From Agriotes lineatus (Eukaryota; Arthropoda; Insecta; Coleoptera; Elateridae), in NCBI GenBank assembly GCA_940337035.1, contig OW679197.1:42228466-42292465 (forward strand): DNA of 64,000 bases, written 5' to 3'. The translations under genes and the position numbers were made by a program. Below, piece by piece: positions 23,851-34,877 of the stretch (position 1 is its first letter; every line of letters begins with the position of its first letter). The notes under the pieces were generated by a model. That model searched no databases and was not told the origin of the DNA. It saw only the letters and a list, made by a program, of their open reading frames with translations.

Positions 23851-23973
23851 ATGTCCTTATTGTACTGATGCTGCATTTTTAAAAATCACTATTATAACAC
23901 CTATTTATCTTGAAAGCAACTGCCATTTAAACATCATCGTCGAGCTGATAAAACCACAGTAAATAAAAAACCA

Positions 23974-24833
23974 CTAATGAAACCCGTTGAAAAATATTTC
24001 GCAATTTACAAAACTTCTTTATAGACAATGTTTAACGTATGGCGCTATCCATCAGGTAAAATTTTAATTTTTAAGTTTTCAAAACTACTTGCACGTGACA
24101 TTGCTACAACACTTAACCATAGCTGGTTGTGACGAATATTCTACATATATTCCTACTTTATCCAGAGTTTGTCTTTGTGGTTTATTAATTGTCATCGCAC
24201 ATGCTAGGCGCACCGCGAAAATGAGAAGGGTACCACAAAGAAGAGCTAGGAGAAGGCCGAATAGAATTTTGAAATAATAGATTACAAAAGCGATGACTGA
24301 ATGCAACTTAAAAGAAAGAAACTGTGAGGATGGAAGGGTATGAAAATCAGGTGTCGGATAACGTCGAAAGACGTTTTAACAATATATGTACGTATGCTTG
24401 TACCAACAGGGAAAGCAAAGAACCAGTGAGTAAATAGGCACATCTACATAATTATAATAATCAGAAAAAACACCTTACAACATCTGAGCAATACCGATTT
24501 TCTTTAACTTACTTACATTTTACATGTATTTTGACGTTTATCTCACGAATCAGCAGACCGTTTATTTCAAATAAACATTTAGTAGCTGCAGGCCGCAGGC
24601 TGACTTCGAGAATATACTTGGTTTACTGCTATTGCATGGCCGGCTGCAACCACTTGAGAGCTACAATATGATGATTTTTCTCTAAAAATGATCAATTAAT
24701 TTTCAATTTAGGACTTTTGTGCACATCTACACGGTAACGGCTTTCATTTAAAAAAAGAATTATCGAAATCGGCCCGGTGAAAGTCTCAAAATAGATGTCG
24801 AAAGAAAACGCTTCACGTTTTAAATATATAGAT
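23974..24833 (-). mobile_element. Short non-autonomous Helitron with both ends
   Basis: On the minus strand it starts TCTATATATTTAAAACGTG, a common Helitron 5' end, after a host A. It ends near TTTCATTAG-T with a decayed hairpin TTGAAAAATATTTCGCAA. At about 860 bp it carries only a helicase remnant, VRLACAMTINKPQRQTLDKV (about 24110-24230, minus). Its right part before 24833 is non-coding. Its last 280 bp resemble the 3' end of the Helitron at 20998-21270, so the two belong to related families. Confidence 0.7.
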
Positions 24834-24839
24834 TAAACT

Positions 24840-26071
24840 TATGCATCGCCCATTAAAGCATTATCTCGGGCTACATCTTGCCCACGCTCGAACTAGTGAT
24901 AACGAACTAGGATCCGCTATGCGCAATAGATACGAAGAGTCGACCTTCGCGCTGCCTTCCACCCAAGGATGTCTGAAGTGGCTGCTTTGATAACACAACG
25001 CAAAGCATATACGCGACCAATTCACTTCACTTGAGATTTCTTCCCCTTGAGTCTACCAGTCCCGATCCTGCCCAGTCCTATTGTAAGTCCACGGACTTAC
25101 CTGTATCCCAAACTCCTCTCCTGAAGTTAGATTGAGACAGTGTTTGTTCGCAATATCCGTCCCCTAGCTTATTAACCTGTAAACCTGCCCGGAAGTTAGA
25201 TTGAGATTATGTTTGTTCACAATACCCGTCCCCTAGCTTATTAACCTGTAAAACTGACCGGAAGTTAGATTGAGACGATGTTTGTTGGCAATACCCGTCC
25301 CCTAACTTGCTTTATGAGCACCTAAAAACCAGCATTGCAATCCGCCCCATAATAGTCTCAAAACTATTGAATCACAGAATTTTCAAGAATCCAAATTACA
25401 CGACCCGCCTAAAGGTACATTAATCCCTGTACCTTCAGGCGTACACTTATCGGAAGGGCGGAGACGTCTTCATAAAGTCGGAACGTCCAACCCGCCGGCG
25501 AAATCCATCGCTGAGAACACCCGGCCGAATTTCGCATCTTCGGCACTTCTCCGGACACGTAGCGAACTCCTCGGACACCTATTAGGCCAGCGGGAATCCC
25601 AGTTAGACACCAAGGTGTAGTAATCTCATACATCAGCGTAATTATACATGTGCTTCTAGCGCCATCAACAACAACCAAAACTGGGAGTTTGAGGTTAGTC
25701 CGCTGGGCCATTAGAACTACCAATTCGGTCAGCTGCCACTAAACCAGTGCGTTCCGAAAACCGTCGGGGAAATGTTCAATAACCTGCCGAGCATGCCTGC
25801 TATACACCAGCGTCAGGAATGTTGCAGCTTCCCCAGGAAAGAACCAAACGCGACATACCAGGCGAAATTGTTATTTCCGTAATATACAATTCATTTCACA
25901 TTAAGCGATTATTTATTATGTACATATAGTAAAACGAAATATATCTATCTATGGTAATTATCTGGTCTTTTCCTGGTTGTATATATTTGGGTTTGAGCCA
26001 ACCCTACCTCCGATTAGTGTTTAACCGAGGTATAAATCTTGACGCCCTAAGTAAAGGGGTGAAACGATACA
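24840..26071 (+). mobile_element. LTR remnant, related to the solo LTR at 46336-47629
   Basis: The right part (about 25780-26071) parallels the end of the solo LTR at 46336 read on its minus strand. Shared elements, in order, are a CCAG(G/C)AAAG block, TACAATTCATTT, ATATTTG..GAGCCAA, ACCGAGGTATA(A/G)AT, then G(G/A)CGCCCT and AA-GGGGTGAAACG-, ending CGATACA. This fixes the strand and the 3' end at 26071. The 5' end is not recognised, and part of the LTR may have been lost where the Helitron abuts. Non-coding. Confidence 0.5.
25090..25320. repeat. Tandem repeat, about three 70-bp units
   Basis: Three units contain GGAAGTTAGATTGAGA (or GAAGTTAGATTGAGAC), TGTTTGTT and ATACCCGTCCCCTA, followed by GCTTATTAACCTGTAAA. 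The units differ at a few positions. They lie in the LTR-like block. Confidence 0.7.
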
Positions 26072-26759
26072 GCAGAAGCTCATCGAAGGCAGCTATCGCT
26101 GCTCAAGAGAGCTAAACTTTTATCGTATACTGCGCGCGATAAATCCCAAAGGCTTTTGTACTTAAACGTCGCATTATAATCGTCCATGGGCTAGTTAAAT
26201 AGGAGCGGCTAGAAAACTACAGCACGTAAATAATTGCTGCCACCGTTTTAAAGTGCAGAGAACAAGCGTTGGCGAATTAAGTGAACTCATTTTCACCGAG
26301 CTGATCGTAAAAATTATGCAACATCCACGGGGTGTTTGTTGAAGCGTTCCGAGGACGTCATAATTACAATCAGACGAGCAGCGCTCAGAGGAGCGACTTT
26401 CTAGCGGTCCGTGTGGTTATTTTCCACGCAACACGCCATCTGAGGTTTGGATGACTCAACTCAAGGGTATACAGCAGCTAAATTGCCAAAAACATTTGAT
26501 ATCGGAAATGTTTGCCGTTTTAACGCGATAACATTTGCGTTCAACTGCGAGAACCTTTTTGTAAGCACAAAAGAATGCGTTTCATCAGTGAAAATCGCAT
26601 TCGATTTTAACACGGTCGGCTCCAGGACGAGGCCGTTTTTAAGTGTTTTAATGAGTGTAATTATTTTAACGCTATTTTTAATGATGTTCGTGCATGTTAT
26701 ATAACTACATGTAAATAGATCCAGCTATTTCGCACGTGGATTTTTCGAGGAGCTAATAC
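26072..26759. other. Unannotated spacer
   Basis: Non-coding sequence between the LTR remnant and the next retrotransposon. One 85-codon frame (26447-26704) has no recognisable motif. Nothing else is seen. Confidence 0.3.
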
Positions 26760-26763
26760 TATT

Positions 26764-28154
26764 TGAAACAATTTTTTGGCTTAGCCTAATTGTTTCGCCA
26801 TTTATCCAATTATTTCAGGCTTAACCTGTATATTTTTAGTTAAATTATAATTCCTTTTGCATTTCGAATTCGTAAATTTTCCAAACCAACGCATTTTGTA
26901 CCTGCATCAAGTTCTTATCGTTTGCGCAATGCCCTCTCTGACCCGCGCTATCTCTTATCAGAGTGCGAGCCTTCCTCGAGGAAACGAAATTGTCGTCCGG
27001 GGCACTCATTCTTTTCACCTCGGGCAGCGCATTTCGCGCGGCCGAGATTTTATGTTAATTATATTAAATTACGTGCGCTCAACCAATTTCAATGAGCAAT
27101 GTGTTTTCTAAGGGCTGATTATTATCAGGTACGATTGCGCTTTTCTGTCTTATTATCCCCATAGTAATTACATTTTTTGTTAGCTCTTAATTACCAGTTC
27201 CGTTTCAACAACGAGTTTATCTCGGAGGCCAAGCCTTATCGCACTTTCGACACCTGCTGGGTTCGGCGTTTTGCGACCTTTTGAAGATGCTTTTGCTGCC
27301 TTTTTGGGGATGCTTCTGCAGCAATTTTCTGCGCATCCTTGGCGATTCCAACAAGGGTTGTAGCCGTTCACGTCCAGCTTATTTTGCGAGGTTAGTTGTG
27401 CTGTTCCGAGATTTATCGTGTTTTTGATATCTGGTTTCTCCATCTATACATTTTAAACCCGTCAATATTTAAAACTTAAATTCATACGTTTTGCAATTAT
27501 TAAAATGTAATGTTCAATTTGATACATGCTCTTGCTTTTTACATTAAATTTTCATGCTTATAGTTAATTATGCACAGTTATAAATTTTGCTATTTTTGAT
27601 GTGTGTTTCGACCCTATGTAAAAGGTACAGTCACGCTATTTATTTTCAATAGCCTAACAGAAGGTTTTATTAGATGACTGTGATAAGCTTATCCCACGAG
27701 TGTTTTTGTTAAAGTTATTAAAATAACCCGAAAGGGGTTCTTAATTTTATGCGTGTCGCAACCTTCAGTTAAGATACACAATTGTGTTATTACATTATTT
27801 ACATTTTAATTATCCTGATTATTGGTTACTGACTCTTCAAAACTTTTATTAATGATTAATTAAACGCTAGTCACTTGTAGTTTATTTTTCTTCTTGTTAT
27901 TTGAAATCTTTTGATTTCTGGCGCCCATTTCCATTTTCCTTTCCTTTTTTTGAAGACATTCCAGGGTACATAGCTGATGATCTGAACCTACGATCTAAGG
28001 CCGCCGATATTTGAGCTAGTCGGCCATCGCGGTGAGTAAGTAACAGTTTTTCAGAGCTGCCGTGGTGTATAAATGGTAGGGGGGTTGATCTGCGATTTTT
28101 ACTACCATTGCTTATTTTATTAATTAATCGCAGATCGGCTTTCTTATTGTTTCA
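26764..28154 (+). repeat. 5' LTR of the LARD-like element
   Basis: 1391 bp with TG..CA ends, matching the 3' LTR over its full length. The frames seen in it (26857-27111 and 27180-27443) recur identically in the 3' LTR simply because the LTRs are copies. Confidence 0.9.
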
Positions 28155-28155
28155 C

Positions 28156-28172
28156 TGGCGACCAACGCTATG
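28156..28172 (+). other. Primer-binding site
   Basis: TGGCGACCAACGCTATG begins one base after the 5' LTR. TGGCGACC matches the complement of the 3' end of an arthropod tRNA-Arg (CCA plus GGTCG). The rest matches poorly. Confidence 0.6.
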
Positions 28173-29426
28173 GGGCTCTCGATTTTGGTAGTTACATCAG
28201 CTGTGTTTACCTGGATGTCTTTATTTATCAATATTTAATTTTGTACTCTTTAAATTTTTACCTCTTATGCATTTTGTAATTTTCACATCTTGTTGTAGTG
28301 CACGTATTTATATTTGACTTTCTTTTCTTTTCCTTTCTTTACGTATCCTTTCGTTCGGTTGTTTATTGACTTTTCTTCCCTCATCTTTCTTGACGAATGA
28401 TTGGTTTAGCGGTATGTTTATGGGTAGTGTGATGGACTTTGTTGAAAGGGTATGCTTTGGTGAATGACGTTTCTGAATGGTTTCTTTGATTGGTTGCGTG
28501 TGTGCTTTGGTAGTGTGGTATGTTTGGTTTTTCCTTATCCTTCCTTTGGTTGCGTATCGGTGAGTCGAGAGCCTGCGTGAATTACTTGTGCGGTTTGGTG
28601 TAGTCTACTCCATTTTTGGGATTTTTATTTACTTGCCTCACCGTACTTGTGTTTGCTAAGGGTCTCGACGGGTTGTTTCCGGGTTGTTCTTTCTGGCTCT
28701 TAATTTTTTTTGAATGCGTTATTATGCATTTCCTTTTTTGGATGCGATTTTTGGATGCGAGGCTTTTGTTGGCTGCGTCCGATGTGAGGCAGTCCTCGTT
28801 TTGGGCCCCTGTTCGGTGTAAACAGGGTGTCTATATTTTTTTCTGTGTCCGATGTGGTGCAGGTTTTTCTTCTGTCAGATTTGACAGGAGATATTTTTTG
28901 CGTCGGTTTAGATGCGCTATTGCATCTTGTTATGCATTTTTTCTATGCAATTTTTTGCGTCTTTTTACGCATTTTTCTGAGTGCGGATTTTCCCTTACGA
29001 TTGAAGGCGGTTTGCTTTTTTGTGTTTCCTCTTCTTTAAGCGTGTCCATGTCTCCGTAAACCCGGGTCACGGCATGGAATGGTAGACCTAGCCAGTCGAA
29101 GCTTGGATGAGTGGGTGTGGCAGCGTGAGTTTTTCCGAACTCTGGTTTTTTGGTTCATTTTCCTCTCTTTCCTTTTCTCTTTTCCTTATGTCCTGTTTTT
29201 TCTTCTGTTTTTAAAAGTTGCTGTAGGGTATGTTCCCTATGGATTTTGCATTCTAATGCTTTTCACTTTCCTTTTTCTTACCATTATTTCCGTCTCATTT
29301 GAGGATTTTTTCAAAAGCGCTTCGCTTATTTGAATTTGGACTATGGTATTATAGGATATTGTGACCGTGGAAACACCTACAGTGTCTCTTTTAAAAACTT
29401 GTTTTTTGTGCTTTTTGTTTCTTGCT

Positions 29427-29580
29427 AGGGTGGTAGGTTGGGCATGCAGGGAAGGTCACTGTTTGGGAACGTCATCATCTAGTTCTTCCCCTTTGTAACG
29501 TATAGGGTGGTAGGTTGGGCATGCAGGGAAGGTCACCATTGAGGAGCAACGTCATCTTGTTCTCTCTCTAAGCAACGCTA
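29427..29580. repeat. 77-bp tandem duplication in the LARD interior
   Basis: AGGGTGGTAGGTTGGGCATG and GCAGGGAAGGTCAC recur with a 77-bp period (starts 29427 and 29504), followed in each by AACGTCATC. Two copies only. Confidence 0.75.
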
Positions 29581-30471
29581 GCAGTTGGGCTCGTTTCTTT
29601 CCATATTTTGGGATATTTTTTTAGAGTGCTTTCCCCATCCGTGCTTGTGTTCGCTTAGTACCTTGACCGATTTGATTTTCAGATCGTTGTTCATGGCTTT
29701 TTAGCTGTTGTTTTTATGTGATTTTTTTTCGAGACGAGTTTATACTTGTTTGGGTTTTTTAAATTTTATTGTTATTTGGGTTGGTTTTTTCGGCCTTGTG
29801 GAGATCTCTGGTGGTTGGGGCGAGCGATTGTGTTGCCATCCGACTCAGTGAGGGAGCCACATTCAGTCCGTCACCGGCGCGCCTTTTCCATCTAGCTGCG
29901 ACGACTGGCTGAATGCCCGAGCGGGGTTTGGTGGTGTTGCGGTTGTTCCCTCCGGCTTCTGGGGTCTCTACCTAAATTCGGGGCGGTTATGGTTTTTAGG
30001 ATGTTTTCCTGGGTTTTCACCCGAATCTTTTTTCGCAGTACTTACTGTGTTTCATTTTCAAGATAATTTTTTTTTACTCTCATACTTTTTTGATATTGGG
30101 TTATCTTAGATTTGGAGTGAGTGATGATGATGCGGTTCGAGTTTTTCGGATGTTTGTATTTTCGAATATTTGTAGTAAGGTGGATTGTGTCCTATGTGAT
30201 GCAGTCGGTTTTTGCTGTGTTTAGCAGTTTTTTTAGGCTTCTGTCCGGTTTAGACAGAACGTCTATTTTTTTTTTGGCAGTGTCCTATGTGGTGCCCCTG
30301 TTATTTTTAAGCCGATTTATAAGGGTTGTTTCCCTTGGCTTATCTTCTCGAAAGAGGATTTTTTCGATAGCGTTTCGCTTTGTGAGTTGGCATCATCGAT
30401 CTCATTCTGAAATTCTTTGGTTTCCTACATTTTTTTAATGTTTTCATATTTAAACCTTTTTATTTCTTTTG

Positions 30472-30482
30472 GCCGTGGGGAG
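30472..30482 (+). other. Polypurine tract of the LARD-like element
   Basis: CCGTGGGGAG directly precedes the TGAAACAA start of the 3' LTR, as expected for the plus-strand primer. Confidence 0.6.
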
Positions 30483-32186
30483 TGAAACAATTTTTTGGCT
30501 TAGCCTAATTGTTTCGCCATTTATCCAATTATTTCAGGCTTAACCTGTATATTTTTAGTTAAATTATAATTCCTTTTGCATTTCGAATTCGTAAATTTTC
30601 CAAACCAACGCATTTTGTACCTGCATCAAGTTCTTATCGTTTGCGCAATGCCCTCTCTGACCCGCGCTATCTCTTATCAGAGTGCGAGCCTTCCTCGAGG
30701 AAACGAAATTGTCGTCCGGGGCACTCATTCTTTTCACCTCGGGCAGCGCATTTCGCGCGGCCGAGATTTTATGTTAATTATATTAAATTACGTGCGCTCA
30801 ACCAATTTCAATGAGCAATGTGTTTTCTAAGGGCTGATTATTATCAGGTACGATTGCGCTTTTCTGTCTTATTATCCCCATAGTAATTACATTTTTTGTT
30901 AGCTCTTAATTACCAGTTCCGTTTCAACAACGAGTTTATCTCGGAGGCCAAGCCTTATCGCACTTTCGACACCTGCTGGGTTCGGCGTTTTGCGACCTTT
31001 TGAAGATGCTTTTGCTGCCTTTTTGGGGATGCTTCTGCAGCAATTTTCTGCGCATCCTTGGCGATTCCAACAAGGGTTGTAGCCGTTCACGTCCAGCTTA
31101 TTTTGCGAGGTTAGTTGTGCTGTTCCGAGATTTATCGTGTTTTTGATATCTGGTTTCTCCATCTATACATTTTAAACCCGTCAATATTTAAAACTTAAAT
31201 TCATACGTTTTGCAATTATTAAAATGTAATGTTCAATTTGATACATGCTCTTGCTTTTTACATTAAATTTTCATGCTTATAGCAAAGAATATAGATAGGG
31301 GAAGAAGGACAGCCTTATGGGTTATTAGCGTATTATTTAAAAGCTCCTCAGTTCTTGCCTGGCCCTCAAGCAGCCGCCGCCAGTACTAATGAACTCGTTC
31401 ACGGCTACGGTCGGGGACGCATTTACAGATCCCTGTCGCATTTTTCCCAAGAACGCGTCTCAGCGTTGCCAGATTGCAAGGAAGTTACAGAGTTATGATT
31501 TTAACAGCTATTTGTATAAGAGCGAAATTGGCAATTTGATTTTGCGCTCAAAATATACACAAGATTTTATACAGAGTGGAGTAATTTTCGAGGTGCCACC
31601 ATTGGCATCTCGGAAACGGTAAGAGATACAACTTCGGTCAAATGGGGAAACAGGTGCACATTTATGAGGCCAATTTATTGACACTTCTGTTTTTCCGAAA
31701 AAAACGCATAGCCTACTTGTTATAATCGAAAAACTGAAACTGGTCGATTTTTTCAACCATGCATAACTTTTTTATTATTTCATATAATTTCAATTTTCAA
31801 AAAAGAGCTTGTAGGGAATTGTAGGCTCTACAGAATAGGCCTACTTTAATATTTTTCTGATTCGTAATTTTCGAGGTACAGCCCAAACTTACATTTTTTT
31901 AAATGGAATGGATATCAAAATTTTGTATCATTGGAAAGCTTATTTTTTTCCCTTTTCATTCATGTATGGTTTCACATACTTATTTTCACAAACTTGTAAA
32001 ATATTTTATAAAACACGTTTTAATCTAGTGTGCCTTGACTGTGTTAGTTGTAAAAACAAATGAATAGTGTGCTCTGGTTGCTATGTAACAAAACAAAAGA
32101 CAATTTGCAGTGAAAACTTTCTAAACATACTGCAATAAGAAATAATAAGCTACTAACTACTCAGTATTTTAATAAAAATAGTTACA

Positions 32187-32462
32187 ATGTTACTTGAACA
32201 TTTTGAATACTATTTTAAAAATAGTAAGTCGTGTGTAAGTTTTAAGAAAACATTATTAGCATATAGTGTAAATAAAGTGAAAATGTTAGTACCAGGGTGG
32301 CTTAACGAGCAAGACACATGTTACTCTCATAAACTGTTTTTAATTAATCATTTAATTACGTGCAAACTCCATAAAACGTTGAAATGGCTATCGCAAGATT
32401 TAAGGACTACAAACCAGTCTGGTACACGCAACAAAAAAATACAACATTTAAGTAATGTTTAA
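32187..32462 (+). pseudogene. Possible P-like transposase C-terminal remnant
   Basis: The 91-residue frame has a LLEHFEYYF start, a central C-x3-H spacing (DTCYSHKLFLINHLI) and a basic tail RNKKIQHLSN. The general pattern fits the last segment of THAP/P-type transposases, but no catalytic or THAP domain is present. An unrelated short ORF is the alternative. Confidence 0.3.
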
Positions 32463-32802
32463 AGCTTAAAGAATGTACGTTTATATGCTTACAGATATAT
32501 TTGCGTACTTCCTATTCTTTGTAACTTTGTATATTATATTGTTTTATTGTATGTAATATTTACACCTTGAAAATCTCATTTATTTAATAGATCATTGAAA
32601 TTGGCGAGAGTAAGAAATGTATATCTTTATTTCAAAATATTTTAATTTAAACTGGCGTTAATGGATCTGACTCAAATTTCCTATAATCTGCCTTTAAAAA
32701 AAAGTAATTAAACCCGTAAAAGGTTGGGGCAAATTGGGGTTCAATCCCTAACAATAGGTACCTAACTCTTTATTAACAAATTATTATTTATATCGCCCAA
32801 AA

Positions 32803-32867
32803 ATTATGCCAAATGCAAGTAATAATAATTTATTTAAAAATAGCTGTTTGGCATAATTTTTGAGCGA
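32803..32867. repeat. Hairpin in the nested transposon
   Basis: CGCCCAAAAATTATGCCAAA pairs with TTTGGCATAATTTTTGAGCG over 20 bp with one mismatch, around an AT-rich loop of about 30 bp. An AATAATAATAAT run follows directly. It may be a micro fold-back insertion. Confidence 0.6.
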
Positions 32868-34877
32868 CTTAAGTATAATAATAATAATAATAAATGTCGT
32901 TTATTGAGCAAAAATAAATGAAATTGTTATTTTACAATATACTTGAATTATGAATACATAAGAAAGTTGCTCAAAGGGGCGAAGTTCAGGCGTGCTAATC
33001 GAATTAGCATACTGTTCTACCACTTAACCCCAAGGTAAATAAAGAAAACAGATAATTTGTTAAAAAAAGGTATATTGTTGGGTATTGAACCCCAACCCTC
33101 GATTAGTTTGCAGCTCCTTAACCACATAAGTTCTTTTTCGTTTCTACTCTAATTTACGTTTAAAGTGCAGTAATTTAAACTAGAGTATAAGTTATTAAAT
33201 AATTGTGAGTTTTCTGTGAAAACCGCCCCGATTCATTTTTTTAAATAACAGATTGTACAGGACTTGGGTCAGATCCCTAATCACCAAATTAAATTTCTGC
33301 ATACATTTCTGAAAGATAATTTAATGTCGATAATAAATGTTCGAATAATATTGTCTTATTCTTTGCTGAGACTATACATAGAGAGATCGCCAACTTAAAT
33401 GTGCCTAAATAGATATTTTTTAATGCATCAAGTAAATGAGATATTCAAGGCGTACTGTTTTAGTAGCCGTACTGTACTCTATACGTATCAACTTCACAAG
33501 ATACAATATTATTTTTGTTTTTATTTGCTTTTTAAAATAGATCACTGTAAACTATATTAATCGTCAACATTACTTGAACAATAATTTCCTCTCGTATTAA
33601 AATTTTTAAATAAAATCCGTATATTGTTTATTAATGTTTTTTTTTTCATTATTTGTATATAGCTAATTCTATATTCATTATAGAATTTTGTGAGAATAAA
33701 GTGGGGACAATCCGTATTCCGTATAATCTTGCGCTCATCGGTGAACTTTTTGTTGATATTATATTAGAAACCTCTTATGTAATTTTTATAGGTACCTAGC
33801 TACCTATTAAATGTTTAAAAGTGTTGCATGTGAAACTTATAAAACCTTTATTTTACTTGGTACCAGTTCATCCGATTGACAACAAATGTTTTAAATAATA
33901 ACAAAACAAACCAAAGAATATACACCTATATTTAATATTCTTTGTAACTAACTTAACTTAGATGTAAGCAGAATCAAACTACTTAAATATTCTTTGGCAG
34001 AATACAAGTTTATTTCGGGTAGGTACAACCATTGTAAAACTATTGGAATTGTAGAGAGAAAGTTCTTGCAACACTGTTATAGCTCAAGAATGCTAATGAC
34101 GCATTTACATGCTGAATGCCACTGATAAGGTAAGCACTTTGACGCTAGGAGCTCCCAGCGGAATTTTCGAACAAAAAATGATATATTTAACCAAGTAAAT
34201 AGTTATGCAACCCAAATCACAGCATATACGTTATAGCCCATAACGCTGTCCTTCTTCCCCTATCTATATTCTTTGCTTGTAGTTAATTATGCACAGTTAT
34301 AAATTTTGCTATTTTTGATGTGTGTTTCGACCCTATGTAAAAGGTACAGTCACGCTATTTATTTTCAATAGCCTAACAGAAGGTTTTATTAGATGACTGT
34401 GATAAGCTTATCCCACGAGTGTTTTTGTTAAAGTTATTAAAATAACCCGAAAGGGGTTCTTAATTTTATGCGTGTCGCAACCTTCAGTTAAGATACACAA
34501 TTGTGTTATTACATTATTTACATTTTAATTATCCTGATTATTGGTTACTGACTCTTCAAAACTTTTATTAATGATTAATTAAACGCTAGTCACTTGTAGT
34601 TTATTTTTCTTCTTGTTATTTGAAATCTTTTGATTTCTGGCGCCCATTTCCATTTTCCTTTCCTTTTTTTGAAGACATTCCAGGGTACATAGCTGATGAT
34701 CTGAACCTACGATCTAAGGCCGCCGATATTTGAGCTAGTCGGCCATCGCGGTGAGTAAGTAACAGTTTTTCAGAGCTGCCGTGGTGTATAAATGGTAGGG
34801 GGGTTGATCTGCGATTTTTACTACCATTGCTTATTTTATTAATTAATCGCAGGTCGGCTTTCTTATTGTTTCATATT

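Larger units (their letters stand above)
20998..23973 (-). mobile_element. Helitron (minus strand), degraded, 3' end identified
   Basis: On the minus strand the sequence ends CACTAG followed by T, the CTRR-T terminus of Helitrons. About 8 bases before that is the perfect palindrome TTGCAAAATATTTTGCAA (21010-21027), the expected 3' hairpin. Inside are helicase fragments (21130-21250 and 23180-23850) and a degenerate tandem array (21990-23040). The 5' end was not found. A shorter Helitron abuts or interrupts it at 23974, so the right limit is only the last position attributed to it. Confidence 0.65.
28155..30482 (+). other. Non-coding, hairpin-rich interior of the LARD-like element
   Basis: T- and G-rich on the plus strand. 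Frames of up to 147 codons are low-complexity (Phe/Leu/Val/Cys) with no gag or pol motif. At least ten short perfect hairpins were seen, for example CCCTGTT/AACAGGG (28807-28827), CTGTCA/TGACAG (28872-28887), TAGGG/CCCTA (29224-29239), TTCTGTC/GACAGAA (30239-30259) and AAGGG/CCCTT (30321-30336). Confidence 0.6.
31283..34275 (+). mobile_element. DNA transposon with perfect 31-bp terminal inverted repeats
   Basis: The ends CAAAGAATATAGATAGGGGA and its exact inverse extend over 31 bp (to GGACAGC). CTTATAG on the left and CTTGTAG on the right make a 7-bp target duplication with one change. Because GC at the boundary is palindromic, 5- or 3-bp readings are also possible. Comparison with the empty 5' LTR proves the insertion. 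The 3-kb interior is AT-rich and mostly non-coding. A 91-residue frame (32187-32462) ends CKLHKTLKWLSQDLRTTNQS then RNKKIQHLSN, which resembles the C-terminus of P-superfamily transposases. The family is tentative. Confidence 0.8.
26764..34873 (+). mobile_element. Large non-autonomous LTR retrotransposon (LARD-like), complete
   Basis: Two direct repeats of 1391 bp begin TGAAACAA and end TTGTTTCA (26764-28154 and 30483-34873, the latter split by a 3.0-kb insertion). The element is flanked by TATT on both sides (26760-26763 and 34874-34877). A primer-binding site (TGGCGACC, 28156) and a purine tract (GTGGGGAG, just before 30483) set the plus orientation. The interior (2.3 kb) has no gag or pol, so mobility must have depended on proteins from another element. 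Without the nested insertion it is about 5.1 kb. The near-identity of the LTRs points to recent insertion. Confidence 0.9.
30483..34873 (+). repeat. 3' LTR of the LARD-like element, interrupted
   Basis: 1391 bp of LTR in two parts (30483-31282 and 34283-34873, plus a 7-bp duplication) around the DNA transposon at 31283-34275. A base change (CGCAGATCGG to CGCAGGTCGG) near the 3' end was the only LTR difference noticed by eye outside the duplicated target. Confidence 0.9.

Noticed and set aside
25409..25723. 104-codon minus-strand frame
   Set aside because: It falls inside the LTR-like block and shows no domain; GC-rich stretches give long chance frames.
26857..27443. Two ORFs (84 and 87 codons) that recur identically at 30576-31162, apparently conserved genes
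   Set aside because: They lie in the two LTRs of one element on opposite strands. Identity follows from LTR duplication, not selection, and no protein motif is present.
28616..29059. 147-codon frame in the LARD interior
   Set aside because: Composition is dominated by Phe, Leu, Val and Cys from T-rich DNA. No gag, pol or other domain, and a second frame overlaps it.
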